This document shows, one piece after another, positions 42,554-48,234 of a DNA stretch of 48,234 nt (its first letter is position 1; every line of letters starts with the position of its first letter). Where the stretch lies: assembly GCA_001872725.1 (NCBI GenBank), contig MNWR01000092.1, forward strand, positions 1 through 48,234, read 5' to 3'. This DNA comes from Proteobacteria bacterium CG1_02_64_396 (GTDB lineage Bacteria; Pseudomonadota; MNWR01; CG1-02-64-396). The position numbers and the translations under genes are program-made. The notes under the pieces were generated by a model, which saw nothing but the letters and a program-made list of their open reading frames with translations, ran no database searches and had not been told where the DNA came from.

Positions 42554-42928
42554 TTAAGGAAACGCTGATTAAAGGCCTCCTGCCTTTTTCAGCGACGCTT
42601 CGCAAAAACCAAAAATAGTCGCCCTGAGGCGAGTGGTAGGAGCGCCGCCCTCGGCGCGATGGCGTCCCGCCCCCCGCAGCGGCCCCATCCCACCCAGCGC
42701 TGTCGCCCCCGCGACCGCGGGATCCCCGCCTGCGCTGGGATGACACGCCAGGATGGGGGCTTCGGCTCAGGCCTGGACCGACGCAGGCGCCACTGCGCGA
42801 GGAGGCACCCCGTGGCCGAACCTCAAGTGGCTGCTTCGGCGACGGGGTCGCCTCCTACGACAGCGCACCACTGTGGCGGCCCATCCGTGGGTCGCTCGGA
42901 AGCGCTAACCAATCAGCGCTTCCCTAAA
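42554..42928 (+). repeat. Dispersed repeat family 2, copy C (fullest copy)
   Basis: 375 bp between the tRNA terminator and the second SulP gene. The left end TTAAGGAAACGCTGATTAAA and the right end AATCAGCGCTTCCCTAA are inverted repeats. Inside, in order: TTCGCAAAAACC, the REP-like core GGTAGGAGCGCCGCCCTCGG, CCCACCCAGCGCTGTCGCCC, GGGATCCCCGCCTGCGCTGG, TCAGGCCTGGACCGACGCA, GGCCGAACCTCAAG, and a second REP-like dyad near 42838-42860. It shares most blocks with copy A (inverted) and the ends with copy B. No coding gene is evident. Confidence 0.78.
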
Positions 42929-42934
42929 AATCAA

Positions 42935-44482
42935 TCAGGCCAGTCTGTCGCTCGCCACCCGGTAACGGGGGTCGGTCTGCATGTCAACCTCGACCAAATC
43001 CCCCGATTTTTCGAGCAGGGCGCGACATTCAGGGCTGAGGCGGGTCAGACGGATCGTCTTGCCCAACTTGCGGTAGCGCTCAGCGACGCTGTCGATCGCC
43101 TCAATGCCGGAGTGGTCGTAAACCCGGGTGTGGCGGAAGTCGATTCGCACCCGCTCGGGATCCTCGGCGGGATCGAAGAGCAGGCCAAAGTTGTGGATCG
43201 AGGCGAAGAACAGCCCCCCTTGCAGCTCGTAGACCCGCTCCCCGTCCTCAGCGTCGTAAACCTTGGCATCCATGCGCCGCGCCGCCTGCCAGGCAAACAC
43301 CAGCGCCGAGACGATCACCCCGACGATCACCGCAATGGCCAGATCGGTCAGCACCGTGACCACCGCGACCAGAATCCCCACGAAGGTATCGGCGGGGGGG
43401 ATCTTGCCGATCAGGCGGAACGAGCCCCACTCGAAGGTGCCGAGCACGACGATGAACATCACCCCGATCAGGGCGGCCAGCGGAATCATCTCGATCAACG
43501 AGGAGGCGAAGAGGATGAAGATCATGAGGAACGCCGCCGCCGAGATCCCCGACATCCGCCCAAGTCCCCCTGAGCTGATGTTGATCATCGACTGCCCGAT
43601 CATGGCGCACCCCCCCATGCCGCCGAACATGCCAGTCACCACGTTGGCGCTCCCCTGTCCGATGCACTCCTTGTTGCCCCGCCCCCGGGTTTCGGTGATT
43701 TCGTCGATCAGGGTCATGGTCAGAAGCGACTCGATCAGCCCGATGATGGCGAAGATGAAGCTGTAGGGCAGGACGATCCACAGGGTTTCTAGGGTCAGCG
43801 GCACAGCGGGGATGTGGAATTCGGGCAACCCCCCGGCGATGGAGGCTAGGTCGCCCACCGAGCGCACATCGAGGTTCAGCCCCATCACCAAAGCGGTGAC
43901 CACGATGATCGCCGCCAAGGATGAAGGGATCGCCTTGGTCAGCTTGGGCAGAAAATGAATGATCGCCATGGTCAGGGCGATCAGCCCCAGCATCAGCCCC
44001 AGCGCCGGGCCGCTCATCCAGTGTTGGACCCCGTCGGCACCCTCCACCTGAAAGTGCTGGAGCTGCGCCAAAAAGATGACCAGCGCCAGACCGTTGACGA
44101 AGCCGAGCATCACCGGGTATGGCACCATGCGGATGAATTTACCCAGCCGCAGCACCCCGAAGCCGATCTGAATGACCCCCATCAGCACCACGGCGGCGAA
44201 GAGGTACTCAACCCCGTGGGAGGCGACCAATTCGACCATGACCACCGCCAGCGCCCCTGTGGCTCCAGAAATCATGCCGGGACGCCCGCCGATGGCGGCG
44301 GTGATGAACCCGACCATGGCGGCGGCGTAGAGGCCGACCAAAGGGTGGACCCCGGCCACGAAGGCAAATGCGACCGCCTCGGGCACCAGGGCCAGGGCGA
44401 CGGTGAGGCCGGAGAGGATGTCGTCTTTGAGGGAGGTGTGGTGACCGCGCAGGGAAAACATGGGGCTGCCGACTTTCTTCAT
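42935..44482 (-). CDS. SulP-family inorganic anion transporter with STAS domain
   Basis: 515-residue membrane protein. The SulP core has LSGLTVALALVPEAVAFAFV, GGRPGMISGATGALAVVMVE, PYPVMLGFVNGLALVIFLAQ and GQGSANVVTGMFGGMGGCAM, with about eleven hydrophobic helices. A short C-terminal STAS domain has VYELQGGLFFASIHNFGLLF and RVRIDFRHTRVYDHSGIEAI. It probably carries sulfate, bicarbonate or a similar anion, perhaps coupled to sodium. Start choice is uncertain: ATG 44482 and ATG 44461 both lack a good ribosome-binding site, and codons back to 44629 are unconserved. It is distinct from the SulP-cNMP protein at 29575. Confidence 0.88.
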   Translation of the reverse strand: MKKVGSPMFSLRGHHTSLKDDILSGLTVALALVPEAVAFAFVAGVHPLVGLYAAAMVGFITAAIGGRPGMISGATGALAVVMVELVASHGVEYLFAAVVLMGVIQIGFGVLRLGKFIRMVPYPVMLGFVNGLALVIFLAQLQHFQVEGADGVQHWMSGPALGLMLGLIALTMAIIHFLPKLTKAIPSSLAAIIVVTALVMGLNLDVRSVGDLASIAGGLPEFHIPAVPLTLETLWIVLPYSFIFAIIGLIESLLTMTLIDEITETRGRGNKECIGQGSANVVTGMFGGMGGCAMIGQSMINISSGGLGRMSGISAAAFLMIFILFASSLIEMIPLAALIGVMFIVVLGTFEWGSFRLIGKIPPADTFVGILVAVVTVLTDLAIAVIVGVIVSALVFAWQAARRMDAKVYDAEDGERVYELQGGLFFASIHNFGLLFDPAEDPERVRIDFRHTRVYDHSGIEAIDSVAERYRKLGKTIRLTRLSPECRALLEKSGDLVEVDMQTDPRYRVASDRLA

Positions 44483-44677
44483 AGGGGCGGGAGAAAAGCC
44501 GCGGACCCTACAGGAATGAACCCCTGAAAACAAACTGGAATGGTCGGGAATACACAAAGGGTTCAGGGAAGGGTGAACCGCAGGGGGACTCCCGGGTGAA
44601 GCGAGAATGGCAATCCCCTGGGACGCCAATCGATGATCCGGCGTCGCACTGCCACGGGGTTCCCGCCCGACTCGTGG

Positions 44678-45646
44678 TTACCTCAATACAGCCACACTAC
44701 CGTTCTTGATGGCCTTCAGACCACGGTGGACACGAGGCCAGTCGATCGATTCTGGCTGGCGCGCCATATTGTGGTACGGGCCGCGTCGATCCAAGAACCA
44801 CACGATGCGTGCATAGAGCATGTCGCCCGCCACCCCACCCAACCGATCCGCAGAGATCTCGGCAAATGCCTCCCACTCTCCGGGTTCTCCAAACCAACGC
44901 GGCATCAAATGCCATGCTTTGCGAAAATAGTAGGCGGTGTAGGTGGGCTCGTTGGCAATGGCCTGTTGAAACAGCCGCTCATAGGGTTCCCGTTCCCATC
45001 CGGAAAGGGCGATGCGCTGGAACGCCGCCAACCAACCGGGACAACGGGTCCCATGTTCTTGAACAGCCAGCAAAGCCTGGGTTGCCTCCTCCAATCGATC
45101 ATCAAATAACTGCCACTGGCTCTGAGACACATCTTTGGACCAACCGTAGCTGCGTCCAAAAAAGGCGTACCCCACCTCACACTCGGCAAGCGCCACATGT
45201 GCGGTCACCGAGTCGGGGTTTTCGGCAACCCATTGCTTCAATCGCTTGAGCCGTTGTTCCCAGTTCTCCTCGGAAGCGGTGCGCAGGTAGTACGACATGC
45301 CGTCGTAAAAAACACTCAGCTTCCATTCCCCATCTGAAAACATCTCCTTCGAAGCGCGGAATTTCGAAGCCAATGCCTCAAGCTCGGCGAACTTCCCCGA
45401 CAGCAACAACCGTTCGGCCTGTTGTTGCAACCCTTGCTTCATTGCCAACTCTTGCTGGTAGACGCCGGCCTCCTGTTGCCAAACGACCGAATCCGCCGCC
45501 CCTGCCGACAATGGTTGGAACAGCCCCAACAACATCGAGATGAGTATGACCGCGCGTTGGACGCGATCCCCTCTTGGAGATCGGGTGTTGGGTGCCGAAC
45601 CTCCCGATTCAACCGAAGCAAAACCTACTTGGGCGGGTACGGCCAT
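44678..45646 (-). CDS. DUF4034-like secreted protein
   Basis: About 322 residues as given. A hydrophobic stretch preceded by arginines (RVQRAVILISMLLGLFQPL, then SAGAAD) looks like a signal peptide. The mature part matches my memory of the DUF4034 pattern: LLSGKFAELEALASKFRASK, DGEWKLSVFYDGMSYYL, WEQRLKRLKQWVAENPDSVT, and WHLMPRWFGEPGEWEAFAEI followed by SADRLGGVAGDMLYARI. The family's function is unknown. The protein stops soon after WPRVHRGLKAIKNG, probably short of the usual C-terminus. The start is uncertain. ATG 45646 has no ribosome-binding site and lies only 20 bp from repeat family 1 copy 3, which may have removed the native start; ATG 45535 would leave too short a signal. Confidence 0.68.
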   Translation of the reverse strand: MAVPAQVGFASVESGGSAPNTRSPRGDRVQRAVILISMLLGLFQPLSAGAADSVVWQQEAGVYQQELAMKQGLQQQAERLLLSGKFAELEALASKFRASKEMFSDGEWKLSVFYDGMSYYLRTASEENWEQRLKRLKQWVAENPDSVTAHVALAECEVGYAFFGRSYGWSKDVSQSQWQLFDDRLEEATQALLAVQEHGTRCPGWLAAFQRIALSGWEREPYERLFQQAIANEPTYTAYYFRKAWHLMPRWFGEPGEWEAFAEISADRLGGVAGDMLYARIVWFLDRRGPYHNMARQPESIDWPRVHRGLKAIKNGSVAVLR

Positions 45647-45665
45647 CGCGACTACGGGGATCAAT

Positions 45666-45834
45666 CTAGGAGTCTGTCGGACTTGAGATCGTCCTACTGC
45701 GCCGGCGGGTAATCGGTCCAAATTCCCCCGGTTTCTCGTCACATAGCCACCACTATGATCCTCAAAACCGTGAAAATTTGGCCTCGATTCCCCACTCGGC
45801 TCGCTACGGACGCTCAAGCCCGACAGACTCCTAG
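45666..45834 (+). repeat. Dispersed repeat family 1, copy 3 (fullest copy, MITE-like)
   Basis: 169 bp with CTAG at both ends. Terminal inverted repeats of about 21 bp share GAGTCTGTCGG and TTGA with one mismatch. Inside are a second inverted repeat (GGTCCAAATTCCCCCGGTTT against AAACCGTGAAAATTTGGCC) and a central dyad CATAG...CTATG. The element can thus fold into a long branched hairpin. CTAG fits the CWAR target preference of IS5-type transposases and may be the target duplication. It has no transposase and would need one in trans. Confidence 0.9.
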
Positions 45835-45874
45835 GGAAAAACGAGGGCATCTCAACCTCCAGTGTCTGAGTGAT

Positions 45875-46120
45875 TCAGTTGGGTCCATCGGAGTTTATCA
45901 ACGTGCCATCGCTCTTGGCGAATGACAACCCTTTCCCACCATTCAGGGGGTGGCCGTCCCAGTCGAGCGGTGCCTCGAACAGGTGGATGTCGATGAAGCC
46001 CGACAAAAGGGGTCCGACAGGAAAACCGCCCCGTCCATTGCCATTGCAACCGCGTCCGCATCGAGTTGAAGATTGATCCCCAATGATGGACGGCGTTGGT
46101 CGGTGTCAACCCAAAACACG
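45875..46120 (-). pseudogene. Decayed gene fragment of unknown family
   Basis: On the minus strand the reading TVFWVDTDQRRPSLGINLQL, DADAVAMAMDGAVFLSDP is followed, after one missing C in a CCCC run at 46009-46012, by LLSGFIDIHLFEAPLDWDGH, PLNGGKGLSFAKSDGTLINS and DGPN, then a stop at 45875. Both halves have protein-like composition and join smoothly, so this looks like the 3' part of a former gene. Its 5' part would overlap the small gene pair and is gone. I do not recognise the family. Confidence 0.4.
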
Positions 46121-46170
46121 GTTAAACAACGCCCCGCTCCACCATCGGACCAAGAAAGGAATCTTCCACC

Positions 46171-46287
46171 ATGCGCCGACGCCTCTCGATCCTGCTGCTT
46201 CTGCCCGTCCCTTGGATTGCCCACGCCGAGGTCTTTGAATCGGGGATGGGGATGCTCTTCGAGGCGGACCGACCGACCGCGCCATGA
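46171..46287 (+). CDS. Very small secreted peptide (38 residues)
   Basis: An open frame too short for most gene finders: MRRRLSILLLLPVPWIAHA is a well-formed signal peptide (three arginines, a leucine core, AHA cleavage site). The predicted mature part is about 19 residues, EVFESGMGMLFEADRPTAP. AAGGAA stands nine bases before the ATG. Its stop codon overlaps the ATG of the next gene as ATGA, the same coupling used by real genes elsewhere in the window, which is the best evidence that it is translated. No family is recognised. The product would be periplasmic or secreted. Confidence 0.6.
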   Translation: MRRRLSILLLLPVPWIAHAEVFESGMGMLFEADRPTAP

Positions 46288-46517
46288 CCGAACACGACAT
46301 CATCGCCGCCTTTTGGCGTTTGTTTGAGGCCCCGCTGATTTGGACCGGCGAGATCATCCTGTTCATCGTGAGCTTTGGAAAACATCGCCCCCGTTGGGAC
46401 CTCTACCAAACCGAACGGGGCAGCCGCTGGGCCTTTTTCTCAGAGATCAGCTGGTGGATCGGCGCATTGTTCTGGCTGGGGGTTATGGTTGCGGTGTGTG
46501 CGTCTTGGGGGACGTAA
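46284..46517 (+). CDS. Small membrane protein of unknown function (77 residues)
   Basis: Two hydrophobic helices (about residues 15-32, APLIWTGEIILFIVSFG, and about 54-73, EISWWIGALFWLGVMVAV) are joined by a charged loop KHRPRWDLYQTERGSRW. The positive loop suggests a hairpin with the loop in the cytoplasm. It is translationally coupled (ATGA) to the 38-residue secreted peptide. Tryptophan content is high (six in 77). I recognise no family. A small envelope module made of a short exported peptide plus its membrane partner is one reading, but nothing in the sequence states its function. Confidence 0.65.
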   Translation: MTEHDIIAAFWRLFEAPLIWTGEIILFIVSFGKHRPRWDLYQTERGSRWAFFSEISWWIGALFWLGVMVAVCASWGT

Positions 46518-46642
46518 CCCGTGCGAAATGGGTGCGCCCCATCCCTCGGCTCCACCCCGAAATGTTGGCGCGATGAACGTGGGGTCGGGCGGATCGGCGT
46601 CAGCGCGTCCACCCGACCGCCACATCCATCACCATCCTCCGT

Positions 46643-47518
46643 TTATACAAACCGCTTCACGTACTCCTCGACCCCCATCAACGCACCGCCCGCCAAACGC
46701 TCGGCATCGTGCGACGTCGCCGCCATCTCCCCCGCCGCCACCGCCGCGTACATCCCCAGAAGCGCCTCGACCAGGTAAGGAGGCAGGCCGAACTGGGCGA
46801 GCATGGCGCCGAACTGCTCGGGATCGGCATCGACCGCCTGAATCGTTTTGCCACTGGCCGCCGACAACGCCGCCGCCACCTCGCTCAAATCGAGCGCCCG
46901 GGTTCCGGCGATTTCGTAGGTTTTGCCCTCGTGCCCCGACTCGGTCAGCACGGTCGCCAACGCCCGAGCGATGTCACCCCGCCCGATGTAGGCGACCTTG
47001 CCCGTCGCCCCCGGCTGGGCCAGAACGCCGCTCTCCAAGGCGTGGGGGATGGCGCTGTCGAGGTTTTCGAAATACTGGTTGTTGCGCATCAAGGTGTAGT
47101 CGAGCCCCGAAGATTTCAGATAGTCCTCGGTGTCGCCGTGGACCGCCCCAAAGGTGAACAAACTCGCAGGACTGGGATTGCTGAAGCTGGTGTAGACCAC
47201 CCGCTTGACCCCGGCGTGCTTGGCAGCATCGATGGCGGCGCGGTGCTGGGCGATGCGCAGCTCGTTGGGGGCGTCGCCCGAGATCAGCAGCAGCACCTCA
47301 CCACCAGCAAAAGCGGCCTCCAGGCTGGCAGCATCGCCGAAGTCGGCCCGAACGGTGGCGGCCCCTTGCGCGGCAAAGGGGGCAAGTTTGGCGGGATCGC
47401 GGCTGGTCAGACGCAGCTTGTCGGTGGACAGCCCCCGGTCGAGCAACGCTTGGGTGGTCAGGGTTCCGAGGTGACCGGCGGCGCCGGTGATGACGATGAA
47501 GGGGGATGCGCTGCTCAT
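46643..47518 (-). CDS. NmrA-like/SDR family NAD(P)-dependent oxidoreductase
   Basis: 291 residues. The N-terminal Rossmann motif is FIVITGAAGHLGTLTTQALL (GxxGxxG), followed by LRLTSRDPAKL, where the arginine would favour NADPH. KHAGVKRVVYTSFSNP and DYTLMRNNQYFENL are typical of NmrA/QOR2-type atypical SDR proteins, which reduce quinones or sense NADP(H). The ATG at 47518 follows AAGGAG. It is divergent from an HxlR regulator, a common arrangement in which the regulator senses electrophiles or quinones and controls the reductase. Confidence 0.88.
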   Translation of the reverse strand: MSSASPFIVITGAAGHLGTLTTQALLDRGLSTDKLRLTSRDPAKLAPFAAQGAATVRADFGDAASLEAAFAGGEVLLLISGDAPNELRIAQHRAAIDAAKHAGVKRVVYTSFSNPSPASLFTFGAVHGDTEDYLKSSGLDYTLMRNNQYFENLDSAIPHALESGVLAQPGATGKVAYIGRGDIARALATVLTESGHEGKTYEIAGTRALDLSEVAAALSAASGKTIQAVDADPEQFGAMLAQFGLPPYLVEALLGMYAAVAAGEMAATSHDAERLAGGALMGVEEYVKRFV

Positions 47519-47537
47519 GGATTGCTCCTTGGGGTTG

Positions 47538-47572
47538 GGAACCATCGGTTCCTTGAGTAGGATTGGTTCCTT
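47538..47572. promoter_or_regulatory. Operator candidate between the NmrA-like reductase and HxlR genes
   Basis: GGAACCATCGGTTCC (47538-47552) is a perfect dyad, and GGTTCCTT is repeated directly at 47547-47554 and 47565-47572, 18 bp apart. It lies 20-55 bp upstream of the reductase start. HxlR dimers bind such paired sites in divergent promoters; assignment is by position. Confidence 0.5.
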
Positions 47573-47653
47573 CAAGATACCGATCAACATCCCACCCGCA
47601 AGAAGGGTGGAAAAAGTCACCTGGTTACCGCCACGTCACCTTTGGAGTCCGAA

Positions 47654-48037
47654 ATGGTTCTACGCCCCTGCAAAGCCAGCGCCGACTGGTCTCACCGCTG
47701 CCCGGTTCGTGACGTTCTCGACCGGGTCAGCGACCGTTGGAGTGTGTTGGTCCTGCATACCCTGCAACCGGGGACAATGCGATTTACCGAACTCAAGCGG
47801 GCCATCGGCGACATCTCGCAGCGGATGCTGGCCCAGACCCTGAGGCGTCTGGAGGAGGACGGCATGGTCACCCGCACCGTCCACCCCACCGTCCCCCCCA
47901 AGGTCGAATACACCCTCACCCCACTGGGGGCCTCGTTGATGGAACAGATGGAGGGATTGGTGCGGTGGGCGTCGATCAACCATGACGCGGTGCGGCAGGC
48001 GCGCAGCAGGTATGCCGAGGCAGTGTCATTGGACTGA
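47654..48037 (+). CDS. HxlR-family transcriptional regulator
   Basis: 127 residues of the MarR-like winged-helix HxlR family. The typical opening CPVRDVLDRVSDRWSVLVLH is followed by the recognition region RFTELKRAIGDISQRMLAQT and LRRLEEDGMVTRTVHPTVPP (wing), then VEYTLTPLGASL. A cysteine at residue 16 precedes the helix, where redox- or electrophile-sensing HxlR proteins carry theirs. The ATG at 47654 follows GGAG by six bases; an in-frame TTG at 47642 is less likely. It is divergent from the NmrA-like reductase gene and probably controls it. Confidence 0.9.
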   Translation: MVLRPCKASADWSHRCPVRDVLDRVSDRWSVLVLHTLQPGTMRFTELKRAIGDISQRMLAQTLRRLEEDGMVTRTVHPTVPPKVEYTLTPLGASLMEQMEGLVRWASINHDAVRQARSRYAEAVSLD

Positions 48038-48052
48038 AAGGGGGAGTGCGAA

Positions 48053-48234
48053 AGGGAGGCGCTGATCCCAATCGGGCCACCGAAGGCTGTGGGAACGGAT
48101 TTCGATCCGCGAATGAGGCGGCAACACTGGCGTCCCAACCCCACCCTCACTCGATGCCCCCAAAGATACAGGGAAGTTGGAGGTGAGGGATCATGCTACG
48201 GGCAGGGGGTGGGGGCGACAGCGCTGGGGGGGAT
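48053..48234 (+). repeat. Possible partial family 2 repeat at the window edge
   Basis: Near 48055, GGGAGGCGCTGATCCCAATC resembles the family 2 end. The last 30 bases contain GGGGGCGACAGCGCTGGG, an exact match to an internal block of copy A. The middle is not alignable by eye. The element would continue past the window. Confidence 0.4.

Noticed and set aside
1-48234. CRISPR array, phage, defence island or secretion cluster
   Set aside because: No short regularly spaced direct repeats, integrase, phage structural or defence genes are visible. The repeats present are dispersed and palindromic.

Overview
The window is GC-rich chromosomal DNA from a proteobacterium (Pseudomonadota). The order rimP-nusA-ylxR-infB-ylxP-rbfA-nrnA-truB, the YlxR protein with an L7Ae-like second half, and the rpoZ-spoT-ridA block support this. 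I cannot fix the class. A deep-branching group near the alpha-, zeta- or magnetococcal proteobacteria would fit, but that is inference. Gene density is high. Many genes overlap by ATGA, GTGA or TGATG, and several starts are GTG.

Layout. 1-4,666: a repeat copy and a decayed RHS fragment, then a minus-strand operon of two lipoproteins (one a frameshifted NHL-repeat protein), a GNAT acetyltransferase and a methyltransferase. 4,860-7,499: a divergent MalT/LuxR-type regulator. 7,500-9,715: a gene remnant, a composite repeat, a gamma-glutamylcyclotransferase-like protein, a hemerythrin and a pterin dehydratase. 9,826-15,850: two tandem multi-sensor HD-GYP c-di-GMP phosphodiesterases. 15,851-17,613: a repeat, a thioredoxin-fold protein and BioC. 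17,699-29,165 (minus): one long run of eleven genes for ribosome maturation, transcription elongation, translation initiation and stringent response (rimP to ridA). It has a likely promoter at 29,376-29,403, a terminator-like hairpin in the leader, and a very strong hairpin terminator at 17,628-17,683. 29,575-31,743: a SulP transporter fused to STAS and cyclic-nucleotide-binding domains. 31,996-35,340: two-subunit pyruvate carboxylase. 35,435-42,473: an orphan receiver, valS, nadC, birA, coaX, a SPOR protein and tRNA-Met. 42,554-45,834: a repeat, a second SulP transporter, a DUF4034-like secreted protein and another repeat. 45,875-48,234: a decayed gene, a pair of very small secreted/membrane protein genes, and a divergent NmrA-like reductase/HxlR regulator pair.

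Connections. Pyruvate carboxylase needs biotin, and BioC (pimeloyl-ACP precursor) and BirA (biotin attachment) are both present. nadC, birA and coaX form a cofactor cluster (NAD, biotin, CoA). SpoT and the two HD-GYP proteins point to active nucleotide second-messenger signalling.

Two dispersed non-coding repeat families stand out. Family 1 is a 146-169 bp element with terminal and nested inverted repeats and CTAG at each end (three copies), resembling a MITE. Family 2 is a composite REP/BIME-like element bounded by inverted CGCTGATTAAAGG ends (three substantial copies plus fragments). I saw no CRISPR array, rRNA, phage module or recognisable defence system. The least explained coding element is the two-gene small-protein unit at 46,171-46,517.
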